64,000 bases of DNA from contig NZ_WAJT01000002.1 of NCBI RefSeq assembly GCF_009650605.1, positions 496,001 through 560,000 on the forward strand, in the 5' to 3' direction. This DNA comes from Labrenzia sp. CE80. GTDB taxonomy: Bacteria; Pseudomonadota; Alphaproteobacteria; Rhizobiales; Stappiaceae. Shown piece after piece: positions 1 through 9,526 of this stretch; within the stretch, counting starts at the first letter, position 1; each line of letters opens with the position of its first letter. A program made the position numbers and the translations under genes. The notes under the pieces are model-generated. The model searched no databases. It was not told the origin of the DNA and saw only the letters and a program-made list of their open reading frames with translations.

Positions 1-40
1 CGCCAGGCCAATCCAAGATCGTCTAAGGGAAGGATTCGGC

Positions 41-1432
41 TTGCCGATCTTTCTGTGCAGTCTGTTTTTCGCGATTTGTGCATACTCGACTCTAGCTTCT
101 GCAGGCACGGCTTTCCCCAGCCAAGTGCATGTTGCCTCGGGTGAGCGTGTGAAGTCACGGATACTAAACGTTGGGATCGGTCGGTCGCTCATCATCAATC
201 TCGCCGAGCCGGTCGCAGATGTTCTGGTGTCGAATCCGGAAATCGCTGACGCGGTGGTGCGCACACAGCACAAGGTTTTTGTGCTCGGCAACCAGGCAGG
301 TCAGGCAAATCTCGTTCTATTCAGCAGTTCAGGTCGCGAGCTTGCCAGTTTTAAATTGCGGATCGAGCCAGATACGACTGACCTGACAGCGCTTCTCCGC
401 CGGGTCGTCCCTGGCTCGAATATCAACGCGGAAGCACTGAACGGGAATATCCTGCTTACCGGAACCGCCAAGAGCACCGGCGACGCACAACGCGCCGGAG
501 ATCTTGCGGCTCGATTTGCTGGCGAAGGAGTTACGGCCGCTCAGATTCTGAATATGGTTGCGGTCGATGGCAAGGACCAAGTCCACCTTAAGGTGACTGT
601 TGCCGAAGTAGAGCGTTCAATCATCAAGCAGCTAGGTGTCGAACTCGGTGGCACGATTGGTATCGGGAACTATTCGACGACGTTCAACAATCCAACGTCC
701 TTCAATGTCAATTCGAGTATTGTCGATCAGTCTAGTGTAGGCACAACATTTCTTGCAGGTGGTTCATCGGTTAACGCGAACGTGGAGGCACTACAGCGAG
801 ATGGTGTCATCAGAACACTCGCTGAGCCCACACTGACCGCAATCTCTGGCGAAAACGCGAGTTTTCTAGCGGGCGGAGAGTTTCCGATCCCCGTTGCTCA
901 AGATGACGACACTGTTTCGGTCGAATTCAAGAAATTTGGTGTCGGCTTGGACTTCACGCCTGTTGTTCTATCCGGTGGGCGTATAAGCCTTCGCGTCAAA
1001 ACTGAGGTAAGCGAGCTCACAAGCGACGGCGCAGTGACCGCTGGAAACATAACAATCTCCGCGTTGAAGGTACGGCGTGCAGAATCGACTTTGGAGCTTC
1101 CCTCAGGTGGCACATTGGTCATGGCAGGTCTCCTGCAAGAGACCTACAGCCAGTCAATCAATGGCATTCCTGGTTTGATGCAGCTGCCGATATTAGGGGC
1201 ACTGTTCAAGAGCCGCGATTTTCTGCGCGAACAGACCGAACTCGTTGTTTTTGTGACACCCTACGCAGTTTCTCCAGTCGCACGGAGCAAGATCACCCGT
1301 CCAGATAAGAACTTTCTGCCACCGTCGGACGCAGAGACGGTCTTTTTGAACCGTCTAAACAAGATCTTCCGCAGTCCCGGCAAGGTTGCCGAGGGCACCT
1401 ATCACGGCCAGGTTGGCTTTATTTACAAGTGA
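41..1432 (+). CDS. cpaC: CpaC/RcpA-type outer-membrane secretin of the Flp/Tad pilus
   Basis: Outer-membrane secretin that forms the exit channel for the Flp/Tad pilus. The protein starts with a hydrophobic signal peptide (about residues 3-22, ending near Ala-Ser-Ala), then an N-terminal pilus/secretin domain (GRSLIINLAEPVADVLVSNP), a BON-like region (about 110-175) and a C-terminal secretin domain with the typical VKTEVSEL and GIPGLMQLPILGALF segments. The called start is TTG at 41, preceded by a purine-rich AAGGGAAGGA. The frame is open to the window edge, so the true start may lie further upstream. It is first in a run of same-strand genes cpaC-cpaD-cpaE-cpaF-tadB-tadC; cpaB, cpaA and the pilin gene are probably just outside. 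Family identity is strong, the start is not. Confidence 0.93.
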   Translation: MPIFLCSLFFAICAYSTLASAGTAFPSQVHVASGERVKSRILNVGIGRSLIINLAEPVADVLVSNPEIADAVVRTQHKVFVLGNQAGQANLVLFSSSGRELASFKLRIEPDTTDLTALLRRVVPGSNINAEALNGNILLTGTAKSTGDAQRAGDLAARFAGEGVTAAQILNMVAVDGKDQVHLKVTVAEVERSIIKQLGVELGGTIGIGNYSTTFNNPTSFNVNSSIVDQSSVGTTFLAGGSSVNANVEALQRDGVIRTLAEPTLTAISGENASFLAGGEFPIPVAQDDDTVSVEFKKFGVGLDFTPVVLSGGRISLRVKTEVSELTSDGAVTAGNITISALKVRRAESTLELPSGGTLVMAGLLQETYSQSINGIPGLMQLPILGALFKSRDFLREQTELVVFVTPYAVSPVARSKITRPDKNFLPPSDAETVFLNRLNKIFRSPGKVAEGTYHGQVGFIYK

Positions 1433-1442
1433 GGAACAAACG

Positions 1443-2159
1443 ATGAGCTTATCTTCCGTTGCAATGTTCCCAAAAGTCAGATGCTTGGCTGTTTGTTTAC
1501 TGGGAACAGGATTGCTTGCAGGGTGCCAAACACAGTCGGTGGAAAACCAGTCTGCTATGCTTGCGGCAAACGACTATCAGTTGAGACATCCGATTGTTAT
1601 TACCGAGCAGCCAGAGACGCTTGACCTGCCGATTGGTTTCAACACCAGAGGTCTGAACAGGCATTTGTCGGACAGCGTTGCAGCTTTCGCGAGCCAGTCA
1701 AAAGCCAATGGTGACGGCAAAGTCGAGATCCTGGTGCCTTCCGGTTCTGGCAATGAATCTGCCGTCCATGCAGTTGTCCCGTCTATTCGCGCAGCTTTGA
1801 AGCGCGGCGGAGTCTCAGGACGTCAGACGGCGACACGCAGCTATCGAGTTGAGGATGCGTCGGCGGAAGCGCCCATCCGCTTGTCATATGCCAGAGTCAT
1901 GGCGACCGCTGGGCCCTGTGGCGAATGGCCCAAGGATATCGGCGGTGGCGTCAATCAGAACAATGACTATTACAATTTTGGCTGTGCTCATCAGGCCAAC
2001 CTCGCTGCAATGGTAAGCAACCCAGCTGATCTGATAACGCCGCGCGCCAGCACGCCTCCGGACCAGATGCGCAGAGCGGTCGTATTCGAAAACTTCAGGG
2101 CGGGTGAAGTGACGGCGAGCGAGTACACAGAAGGCGATGGCGCCACCGTTTCGGAGTGA
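1443..2159 (+). CDS. cpaD: CpaD pilus assembly lipoprotein
   Basis: Lipoprotein of the Tad secretion machinery, expected in the outer membrane with the CpaC secretin. I chose the ATG at 1443 (AGGAAC 3-8 bases upstream, 10 bases after the cpaC stop). It gives a basic n-region, a hydrophobic stretch and a lipobox LLAGC with Cys near residue 28. The mature domain has the CpaD hallmarks: a GPCGEWPKDIGG segment and a NFGCAHQANLAAMVSNPADLI-like segment near the C-terminus. A longer reading from 1386 would overlap cpaC and put the signal peptide in the middle, so I reject it. The stop overlaps the start region of cpaE, suggesting translational coupling. Confidence 0.92.
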   Translation: MSLSSVAMFPKVRCLAVCLLGTGLLAGCQTQSVENQSAMLAANDYQLRHPIVITEQPETLDLPIGFNTRGLNRHLSDSVAAFASQSKANGDGKVEILVPSGSGNESAVHAVVPSIRAALKRGGVSGRQTATRSYRVEDASAEAPIRLSYARVMATAGPCGEWPKDIGGGVNQNNDYYNFGCAHQANLAAMVSNPADLITPRASTPPDQMRRAVVFENFRAGEVTASEYTEGDGATVSE

Positions 2160-2161
2160 TG

Positions 2162-3472
2162 ATGTCAATGAGCACCGAGCTGAAATTGTCCGACACGGGA
2201 GCAGATCTGGATCCGCACTCCGTTAACGAACCACAATCGACCGTGCCAAATGCAGGCATAGATATTAGACCAATTCCACGGATCTCGGTTCAAGGCTTTT
2301 GTCTTAGCGACAACATGAGCCGCACGATTGAAATCGCGGCGGAGGACCGTCGGATGGCAAAGGCCCATGTGAAGGTCCACATGGGTGGTATTCCGGCGGC
2401 TATTGAGTTCTACGCTCAGGCCCCTACGCCCAATCTTATCATCGTGGAAGCCGGTAACGAGCGATCAACCCTTGTTGCAGATCTGGAGCGGCTCGCGGAG
2501 TATTGCGACGCTGGCACGAAGGTTATCGTTATCGGTGGAATTAATGATGTTTCTCTCTATCGAGATCTCATTCATCAGGGTGTTAGCGAGTATCTTGTCG
2601 CGCCTATAGACGTGTATCAGCTCATTGGTTCGATCGGTGAGCTATACGGTGATCCTGATACAGAGCCGCTGGGCCGCACGATTGCTTTCTTCGGCGTAAA
2701 GGGTGGGTGCGGAGCATCCACGGTTGCACATAACAGTGCTTGGGCACTCGCTCGCAACTTTGAGAATGAAGTTTCAGTTGCGGATTTCGACCTACCTTTC
2801 GGGACCGCTGGACTGGACTTTAATCAGGATCCGTTGCAAGGCGTTTTGGAAGCTGTGTCTTCACCAGAACGCCTCGACGAAACGTTCCTGGATCGTATCT
2901 TGTCCAAGTGCAGCGAGCACCTTAGTCTACTGGCCTCTCCTGCGTCACTTGAGCGGACCTACGATTATGGTGAGAATGCTTTCGATGGTCTCATCGACAC
3001 CATGCGCAGTTGCACGCCGACAATTGTGCTGGATTTGCCGCATGTGTGGAACGGCTGGACCAAAAATGTTCTGGTCAGCGCAGACGAGGTAGTAATTGTC
3101 GCCGAACCTGATCTTGCCAATCTTCGGAATGCGAAAAACGTCGTCGATACTTTGAAGCAATTGCGTCCGAACGACAGGCTGCCGCAGCTGGTTATGAATC
3201 GGGTCAATGTACCGAAACGCCCCGAGATCAAACCGGATGAATTCGCGTCTGCTCTAGGTCTGCCGACGCCGCTGATTATCCCGTTTGATCCACAACTCTT
3301 CGGAACAGCTGCCAATAACGGGCAGATGATCGCCGAGTTGGACGCGAAGCACAGCGTGAGTGCCCTGTTCTCGGAGCTTGCGCAACAGGTGTCTGGGCGC
3401 AGCGATACAAACAAGGCAAAGCGGACCGGGTTGAACTCATTGCTTTCGAAACTGATTAGTAAGACGGCCTAG
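2162..3472 (+). CDS. cpaE: CpaE/TadZ pilus localisation ATPase-like protein
   Basis: ParA/MinD-superfamily protein that places the Tad apparatus in the cell. About residues 50-160 form a receiver-like domain, followed by a ParA-like domain. The P-loop reads KGGCGAST (K180 to T187): the signature Lys180 is kept, but the catalytic P-loop lysine position is Ala185, as in many atypical TadZ/CpaE proteins. Several in-frame starts exist (GTG 2156, ATG 2159, 2162, 2168). I chose 2162, 5 bases after CGGAG. The gene begins within a few bases of the cpaD stop and lies 31 bases before cpaF. Function is by family; loss of ATPase activity is inferred from the P-loop only. Confidence 0.9.
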   Translation: MSMSTELKLSDTGADLDPHSVNEPQSTVPNAGIDIRPIPRISVQGFCLSDNMSRTIEIAAEDRRMAKAHVKVHMGGIPAAIEFYAQAPTPNLIIVEAGNERSTLVADLERLAEYCDAGTKVIVIGGINDVSLYRDLIHQGVSEYLVAPIDVYQLIGSIGELYGDPDTEPLGRTIAFFGVKGGCGASTVAHNSAWALARNFENEVSVADFDLPFGTAGLDFNQDPLQGVLEAVSSPERLDETFLDRILSKCSEHLSLLASPASLERTYDYGENAFDGLIDTMRSCTPTIVLDLPHVWNGWTKNVLVSADEVVIVAEPDLANLRNAKNVVDTLKQLRPNDRLPQLVMNRVNVPKRPEIKPDEFASALGLPTPLIIPFDPQLFGTAANNGQMIAELDAKHSVSALFSELAQQVSGRSDTNKAKRTGLNSLLSKLISKTA

Positions 3473-3503
3473 CGTCGCCAGCGTAGCGGAGAAACAGACA
3501 ACG

Positions 3504-4991
3504 ATGTTCGGTAGACGTGGTACATCGCCTTCAGGAGCGGCGCCAGGGAGGCCCTTGCGGCCAGAAGCGGCGCAAGCATCTCCTTCGGCTACGCCTATCG
3601 AAGAAGTTGCTGTCAAGAGCGATGCGGCGACCTCTGAGGGTTCGCAGGCAGAGGCGCCTCAACCAAAACCTGAGTCGAATGATAGGAAAAGCCGGAAGTC
3701 CGGAGAGTATTATGAGACCAAGGGGCAGATCTTTAGCGCCCTCGTTGAAGCAATTGACCTTTCGCAGCTGAGCCGTCTTGGTCCAGAAGACGCCCGCGAT
3801 GAAATTCGGGACGTCGTTAACGATATTATTGCGCTCAAAAATGTCGTGATGTCGATTTCGGAGCAGGAGGACCTGCTCGAGGACATCTGTAACGACGTTC
3901 TTGGCTATGGTCCGTTGGAGCCTCTTCTCGCGCGTGACGATATCGCTGATATTATGGTCAATGGTGCCCATACGGTCTACATCGAGACCGAAGGCAAAAT
4001 GCAGCAGACCGGTGTCCACTTCCGCGACAATGCGCAACTTATGAACATCTGCCAGCGGATCGTAAGTCAGGTCGGACGCCGTGTCGACGATTCCAGCCCG
4101 ATATGCGATGCACGACTTCCCGATGGCTCTCGTGTGAACGTCATTGCGCCACCACTAGCAATCGATGGACCAGCACTCACGATCCGTAAGTTCAAGAGGG
4201 ACAAGCTTACGCTCGATCAGCTCGTCAAATTTGGGTCGATCACGCCGGAAGGCGCAACAATCCTGCAAATCATCGGCAAATCTCGATGCAACGTGCTTAT
4301 TTCTGGCGGTACAGGTTCGGGCAAGACGACGCTTCTCAACTGCCTTACCGCGTATATCGAGAGCAGCGAACGCATTATCACCTGTGAGGATTCAGCTGAA
4401 CTTCAGCTGCAACAGCCTCATGTGGTGCGCCTGGAAACACGGCCGCCAAATCTCGAGGGTGAGGGCGAAATCACCATGCGAGACCTGGTCAAGAACTGCC
4501 TCCGCATGCGGCCTGAACGAATTATCGTTGGTGAGGTTCGCGGGCCGGAAGCATTTGATTTGTTGCAGGCCATGAACACGGGTCACGACGGTTCCATGGG
4601 CACCCTGCATGCGAACTCTCCGCGGGAGGCGCTGTCGCGCCTGGAATCGATGATCACGATGGGCGGTTTCTCTCTACCCTCTCGCACACTCCGGGAAATG
4701 ATCGTGTCGTCGATCGATGTGGTGGTGCAAGCCGCACGCCTTCGCGACGGATCTCGTCGAATTACGCATGTGACAGAAGTCATGGGCATGGAAGGCGATG
4801 TTATCATCACTCAAGATGTCTTCCTCTATGACATGATTGGTGAGGATCCAAGCGGCCGCATTCTCGGGCGACATCGGTCGACAGGTATTGGCCGTCCGAG
4901 ATTCTGGGAGCGCGCGCGTTATTTTGGCGAAGAGCATCGTCTCGCCGCCGCATTGGATGCCTCTGAACAACCCGAATACGTCAATGAGTGA
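3504..4991 (+). CDS. cpaF: CpaF/TadA secretion ATPase of the Flp pilus
   Basis: Cytoplasmic hexameric ATPase that powers Flp pilin assembly. The first ~75 residues are a low-complexity Pro/Ala/Glu-rich tail. They are followed by the N-terminal helical domain and the VirB11/PilT-type ATPase core. Visible motifs are the Walker A GGTGSGKTT (about residues 268-276), the Asp box with CEDSAEL, the Walker B region with RIIVGEVRGPEAFDLLQAMNTG, and the His box with GTLHANSPREAL. Length (495 aa) is normal. ATG at 3504 follows GGAGAAACAGACAACG. It overlaps the following tadB start by 4 bases, so the two are probably translationally coupled. Confidence 0.96.
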   Translation: MFGRRGTSPSGAAPGRPLRPEAAQASPSATPIEEVAVKSDAATSEGSQAEAPQPKPESNDRKSRKSGEYYETKGQIFSALVEAIDLSQLSRLGPEDARDEIRDVVNDIIALKNVVMSISEQEDLLEDICNDVLGYGPLEPLLARDDIADIMVNGAHTVYIETEGKMQQTGVHFRDNAQLMNICQRIVSQVGRRVDDSSPICDARLPDGSRVNVIAPPLAIDGPALTIRKFKRDKLTLDQLVKFGSITPEGATILQIIGKSRCNVLISGGTGSGKTTLLNCLTAYIESSERIITCEDSAELQLQQPHVVRLETRPPNLEGEGEITMRDLVKNCLRMRPERIIVGEVRGPEAFDLLQAMNTGHDGSMGTLHANSPREALSRLESMITMGGFSLPSRTLREMIVSSIDVVVQAARLRDGSRRITHVTEVMGMEGDVIITQDVFLYDMIGEDPSGRILGRHRSTGIGRPRFWERARYFGEEHRLAAALDASEQPEYVNE

Positions 4992-6019
4992 GCGTGCCCA
5001 TGCCTGACCTTCAGTCTTTGCTTGGCCCCGGCCTTACGACGCTCGGTGTCGCTGTACTCGTAGCTGTAAGCATTGGTGGCGTTATCTACGCCCTGTTTCA
5101 GCCCGCTCTGTCTGGCACCAAGCGCAGAGACGAACGCATCAATGTGATTGCGACTCGATCCCAATCGGTTGAGGTTCGTTCGCAAGTAAGAGATGGCGAC
5201 AAGCGGAGAAAGTCCGTTCAGGATCAGCTCAAGGAATTCGAGGAACGGCAAAAAAAGAAGCTGAACAGTCAAACTAATATCTCTCTAATCGCACGAATGG
5301 AGCAGGCGGGTTTGAACTGGGAGCGTAAGCACTTTATTTTTTTCAGCTTAGCTTGCGCCGTAGTTTTTCTATTGCTCGGTCTTGTCTTCAGCAAGAATCT
5401 TCTGATTGCTCTGGCTCTGGGCTTTGCAGGAGGACTTGGCTTTCCGAGGTGGTTCATCAATGCGAAACGTCGACGGCGTTTTGATGCGTTTCTAAATGAG
5501 CTGCCGAACGCCGTGGACATCATCGTCCGCGGTGTGAAAGCAGGTTTGCCGTTGGGAGACTGCATCCGGATCGTATCCAATGAAGCAGCTGAGCCGGTCG
5601 CAAGTGAATTTCAAAAAATCGTTGAGACGCAGGTTATGGGCATTTCGCTGACGGATTCGGTGGCGAGGCTTCCCGAGCGTGTTCCGGTCGCTGAGGCGAA
5701 TTTTTTCGCGATTGTGGTCGCGATTCAGCAAAAGGCCGGCGGGGGTCTGTCCGAGGCGCTGGGAAATCTATCCAAAGTCTTGCGGGGCCGAAAGACAATG
5801 AAGCGAAAAATTCAGGCTCTTAGCTCTGAGGCAAAATCTTCCGCCGGTATTATTGGTTCGCTGCCATTTCTAGTTACAGGAGCTATGTATCTGATTGCTC
5901 CCGACTACATCATGCTTTTGTTTACAAGAACTACCGGTCACATCATCATTGCTGGCGGTTTGTTTTGGATGTTCTGCGGCATCATGGTGATGCGTAAGAT
6001 GATTAACTTCGACTTCTAG
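4988..6019 (+). CDS. tadB: TadB inner-membrane platform protein
   Basis: One of the two GspF-like inner-membrane platform proteins of the Tad machine, paired with TadC. It has an N-terminal membrane segment (about residues 10-35), a charged cytoplasmic stretch, a membrane hairpin near residues 115-155, the GspF/T2SF domain (NAVDIIVRGVKAGLPLGDCI, then VVAIQQKAGGGLSEALGNLSKVLRGR) and two C-terminal membrane segments. The GTG at 4988 overlaps the cpaF stop (GTGA). An ATG at 5000 is an alternative. The 12-base gap to tadC fits an operon. Confidence 0.93.
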   Translation: MSVPMPDLQSLLGPGLTTLGVAVLVAVSIGGVIYALFQPALSGTKRRDERINVIATRSQSVEVRSQVRDGDKRRKSVQDQLKEFEERQKKKLNSQTNISLIARMEQAGLNWERKHFIFFSLACAVVFLLLGLVFSKNLLIALALGFAGGLGFPRWFINAKRRRRFDAFLNELPNAVDIIVRGVKAGLPLGDCIRIVSNEAAEPVASEFQKIVETQVMGISLTDSVARLPERVPVAEANFFAIVVAIQQKAGGGLSEALGNLSKVLRGRKTMKRKIQALSSEAKSSAGIIGSLPFLVTGAMYLIAPDYIMLLFTRTTGHIIIAGGLFWMFCGIMVMRKMINFDF

Positions 6020-6031
6020 GAAAGAGAAGAA

Positions 6032-7018
6032 ATGGACCTGGAAGCAATTGCCAATAGCCAATTCCTGATTGCTGTGTTGGCGGCGGTAGCAGTCGCTGGA
6101 ACGCTCTACTCACTGATCGTTCCCTTTTTTGAGCGAGATACTTTGAAGTCGCGCATGAAGTCGGTGGCGCTCGAGCGCGACAAGATGCGTGCGCGGGAAA
6201 GATCACGTCTTGCGGCCGAGAAGAATGATCCTCGCACAGCGTTACGTGCCAAACCCAAAGAGCAAGTCAAGAACATCGTAGATCGCTTGAACTTGATGTC
6301 GATGCTGTCTGATGAAGAAACCAAGAACAAGCTGAGAATGGCAGGTTATCGAGGCACCGGCCCACTATACACTTTCCTCTTTGCCCGTGTTGCGCTGCCT
6401 GGCATTCTGCTAATTGTCGCGGCATTTTACGCCTTTGTAATTCTCGTTGATGCGTTTCCGCTTGTAACTCGGTTGGCAGGTTGCATCTTTGTTGCGGGCC
6501 TGGGCGTTTTCATACCTAACCTTTACGTGCAAAATCGAATTACCAATCGTCAGCTTTCGATCCGCCGGGCATGGCCCGATGCCCTGGATTTGATGCTGAT
6601 TTGTGTTGAGTCTGGAATGTCGATTGAAGCCGCCTTTGGGCGGGTTGCGGAAGAGATCGGGGTGCAATCAATTCCGCTAGCAGAGGAATTGACGCTTACG
6701 AATGCCGAGTTGTCGTATCTCGGAGAACGAAGGTTGGCTTACGAAAATCTCGCTACGCGAACCGGCGTTGATGGCGTCAAGAACGTTATGATGGCTCTCA
6801 TTCAGGCTGAACGGTACGGAACGCCTGTCGGAAATGCGATCCGCGTAATGTCAGACGACAATCGTGAGCAACGTATGCAGGAAGCTGAGAAAAAGGCAGC
6901 ATCCCTGCCGCCCAAACTGACGGTTCCTATGATTGTCTTTTTCCTGCCAGTCTTGTTTTTTGTTATTTTGGGCCCGGCCGTTATGCAGGTCATGGATACA
7001 TTTGGATCACCTAAGTAA
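6032..7018 (+). CDS. tadC: TadC inner-membrane platform protein
   Basis: Second GspF-like platform protein of the Tad machine. It has an N-terminal membrane segment (about 9-30), a basic cytoplasmic linker rich in Arg/Lys, membrane segments near residues 112-160, the T2SF domain with RRAWPDALDLMLICVESGMS and MMALIQAERYGTPVGNAIRV, and a C-terminal membrane segment ending PAVMQVMDTFG. ATG 6032 follows AAAGAGAAGAA. It is the last rightward gene of the operon; the next gene, tadD, runs toward it on the other strand. Confidence 0.93.
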   Translation: MDLEAIANSQFLIAVLAAVAVAGTLYSLIVPFFERDTLKSRMKSVALERDKMRARERSRLAAEKNDPRTALRAKPKEQVKNIVDRLNLMSMLSDEETKNKLRMAGYRGTGPLYTFLFARVALPGILLIVAAFYAFVILVDAFPLVTRLAGCIFVAGLGVFIPNLYVQNRITNRQLSIRRAWPDALDLMLICVESGMSIEAAFGRVAEEIGVQSIPLAEELTLTNAELSYLGERRLAYENLATRTGVDGVKNVMMALIQAERYGTPVGNAIRVMSDDNREQRMQEAEKKAASLPPKLTVPMIVFFLPVLFFVILGPAVMQVMDTFGSPK

Positions 7019-7048
7019 GCCCAACTTAATTCGCAAAAGTTAAAGCGC

Positions 7049-7068
7049 AAAAAAGGGCCCCATGGCCT
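7049..7068 (-). terminator. Weak Rho-independent terminator after tadD
   Basis: Read on the minus strand just past the tadD stop, GGCC-ATGG-GGCC forms a short GC stem and is followed by C and six T. The stem is only 4 bp, so this is a weak call. It lies in the 62-base gap between the convergent tadC and tadD. Confidence 0.4.
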
Positions 7069-7080
7069 AATCTAGTAAAA

Positions 7081-7860
7081 TCAACCGTTGTCTGAGAGCA
7101 TCTGCCGCAGGTAGGCGATGTTTGCTTCCGCCTGTCGCGGATCCAACTCAGCGCGGGCAACTTGTTCAGCTTCGGAGAATTTGCCCTGAACGCCAAGGAC
7201 GAGCGCCAGGTTCTGCCGCACTCTGCTGTCGGCACCAGGAAGGGCCGAAGCCTTGCGTAGCGTGTATTCTGCTTCCGGCAACTGGTTGGATAAAAGGTGA
7301 GACAGGCCGAGGTTGTTCAGAAGGCTGGCATCGTTTGGCTGGATCTTGAGCGCTTGATTGTAGAGAGCTCGCGCGCGCTCATGATTACCCATCTGGTCGT
7401 GCACAGCCGCTTCTGCCGACATAAGCTTCCAGTCAGGCATCTGCGGGGATTGAGCGCGCTGCAGAACGTTAAGGGCTTCGCCAAACTTGCCATTCATCGC
7501 CAGGATCTTGCCGTAGGCTGACGCGATTTCTCGATCCCTGGGATGGGCGATCACGGCGCTGCGCAGAACTGCCATCGACTGCGTTATCTGTCCGTTTTGC
7601 CGCAGTGCGTCCGCATAACCAAGAGTGGCGGTTTTGTCCTGACGGTTTTTCTCGTACTGCGCGCCCCAGCTTGAAACGGCGCGCCGTGCCTGAGCTGAAC
7701 CTGGTGCCGCATAGGGCTGACTGGTGGCAGAGGCATGAGTGCCGATGCTGCCGCGCTTCGTCGCCGAGCAACCTGCTGCCAACATGAGAACGCTCATTGC
7801 CGCGGCAATGGGAACCAGGCGCGAACGACGACGCTGCAGATTGTTGGTTTGAGAAGGCAT
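7081..7860 (-). CDS. tadD: TadD, tetratricopeptide lipoprotein of the Tad pilus
   Basis: TPR lipoprotein thought to help the CpaC secretin assemble or localise. A basic N-terminus and hydrophobic stretch end in the lipobox LAAGC (Cys about residue 31). At least four TPR-type helical repeats follow, for example ALYNQALKIQPNDASLLNNLGLSHL and the next EAEYTLRKASALPGADSRVRQNLAL unit. I chose the ATG at 7860 because CAGGAAG precedes it by about 8 bases; the longer TTG reading to 7887 has no such site. It points toward tadC rather than belonging to the cpa operon, so it is probably expressed from its own promoter. Confidence 0.88.
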   Translation of the reverse strand: MPSQTNNLQRRRSRLVPIAAAMSVLMLAAGCSATKRGSIGTHASATSQPYAAPGSAQARRAVSSWGAQYEKNRQDKTATLGYADALRQNGQITQSMAVLRSAVIAHPRDREIASAYGKILAMNGKFGEALNVLQRAQSPQMPDWKLMSAEAAVHDQMGNHERARALYNQALKIQPNDASLLNNLGLSHLLSNQLPEAEYTLRKASALPGADSRVRQNLALVLGVQGKFSEAEQVARAELDPRQAEANIAYLRQMLSDNG

Positions 7861-8067
7861 AGCTGACTTCCTGGCAAGAGGACGCAAGGTTACGGACTAC
7901 CTCTGAAATAACCTGTTAACCCTAATGCTTTGTTAAACGTCGCATTTTGCATGTGAGGTGTGAGCGCGCCGCCTTGGAAGAGCGGGCTCCTCAGCTTGCC
8001 AATCAGGGGAAGCGCGCGTAACAGTTTTGAGGATCGAAACCCTCCATCCATCCTCAAGGAGCCAGTC

Positions 8068-9456
8068 TTGCGCCACTCCCTTATCCGCAAAAGCGAAGCG
8101 TTGAACCCGACGCCGATCTACGCAGTCAACGAGGCAAGTGTCGACAGTGTCGTCGGCCAGCTAGGATCAGCGGCTGGGAACTGGGTCTCACGTCACGGAT
8201 TTAAGGGTGAGCCGGGGCGCACACTTGTGGTTCCAGCAGCAGAAGGCTCACAGGTTGCGGTTCTTTACGGCACCGATGAGGAGGGGCTCTCCTCGACTTT
8301 TGCTTTAGGCTCACTGGTAACCGCGCTGCCATCCGGGGACTATGTTTTCGAAACTCCATTTCCAGACATTGAATTGGGTCTCTTGGGCTTCGCCCTCTCG
8401 TCCTACCGCTTCAACCGTTATCGAAAATCCGGAGGTGATCTCCCGCGACTTGTGGTTCCAGATGTCGTCGACCTTGAGCGCTTGTACAAGGTCTTAGATG
8501 GCGTAGAACTCGCCCGTGATTTGATCAACACGCCTGCCAATGATCTTGGTCCGGAGGAGTTAGCCGCCGCGATCACCAAACTCTTTGAAGAGCATGGCGG
8601 AAATGGTGAAGTCATCGTCGGCGAGGATCTATTGGAACGGGGATTTCCCATGGTTCATGCTGTTGGCCGGGCAAGTGCCAACGCGCCGCGACTGGCCGAC
8701 TTCACCTGGGGGGATGAGAAGGCGCCCAAGGTCACGCTCGTTGGCAAGGGGGTGATCTTTGATACGGGTGGTCTCGACATCAAACCCGCCAGTGCGATGA
8801 CGTTGATGAAGAAAGACATGGGAGGAGCAGCCAACGTCCTTGGCCTCGCATCCATGATCATGGCAGCGAAACTGCCTGTTCGCCTTCGGGTCATTGTGCC
8901 CTGCGTCGAGAACGCCATTTCGGGAACCGCCTTCCGGCCCGGCGACGTCTTGCCAAGTCGCAAGGGTCTTACGGTCGAAATTGGGAACACGGATGCTGAA
9001 GGTCGGTTGGTGCTCGCAGATGCACTCGCACTCGCTGACGAGGAAGCGCCGGATCTCCTGATCGATATGGCGACGTTGACGGGGGCAGCGCGGGTCGCGC
9101 TCGGGCCGGATCTGCCACCCTTCTACACTGAAGATGATGAGCTGGCAGAGGAGATCGCTCTTCTCTCTGAGGCGGGCGCCGATCCACTGTGGCGTCTGCC
9201 GCTCTGGCAACCCTACATGAAGTACCTCGACAGCAAGATTGCCGATATCAATCATATCAATACATCAGGGGTTGGTTTTGCCGGCTCGATCACGGCGGCC
9301 CTGTTTTTGTCCCGTTTCGTCGAAAACACCTCTGCCTGGGTTCATTTCGACATCTATGGCTGGACGCCGATTGATAAGCCCGGCAAGCCGTCCGGAGGTG
9401 AGGCGCAGGGTATTCGCTGCCTCTTCGACCTTGTCAGTGAGAAATATTCGTCCTGA
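8068..9456 (+). CDS. M17 leucyl aminopeptidase family protein
   Basis: Cytosolic two-metal aminopeptidase (PepA/PepB family). The catalytic domain shows the metal-site motifs KGVIFDTGGLDIKP (Lys and Asp ligands) and NTDAEGRLVLADAL, the family signature. An N-terminal domain of ~170 residues precedes it. The start is chosen as TTG 8068, because AAGGAG lies 6-12 bases upstream and the product (462 aa) has family length. A longer reading from 7960 adds a low-quality N-terminus. It stands alone on its strand, 70 bases ahead of a MarR gene. Confidence 0.9.
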   Translation: MRHSLIRKSEALNPTPIYAVNEASVDSVVGQLGSAAGNWVSRHGFKGEPGRTLVVPAAEGSQVAVLYGTDEEGLSSTFALGSLVTALPSGDYVFETPFPDIELGLLGFALSSYRFNRYRKSGGDLPRLVVPDVVDLERLYKVLDGVELARDLINTPANDLGPEELAAAITKLFEEHGGNGEVIVGEDLLERGFPMVHAVGRASANAPRLADFTWGDEKAPKVTLVGKGVIFDTGGLDIKPASAMTLMKKDMGGAANVLGLASMIMAAKLPVRLRVIVPCVENAISGTAFRPGDVLPSRKGLTVEIGNTDAEGRLVLADALALADEEAPDLLIDMATLTGAARVALGPDLPPFYTEDDELAEEIALLSEAGADPLWRLPLWQPYMKYLDSKIADINHINTSGVGFAGSITAALFLSRFVENTSAWVHFDIYGWTPIDKPGKPSGGEAQGIRCLFDLVSEKYSS

Positions 9457-9526
9457 AGATAACGGGTCCGAAACGATTTCGTGTTTGAATGATCGGATGT
9501 GAAATCGAAAAGGATGCACCTCCGAC

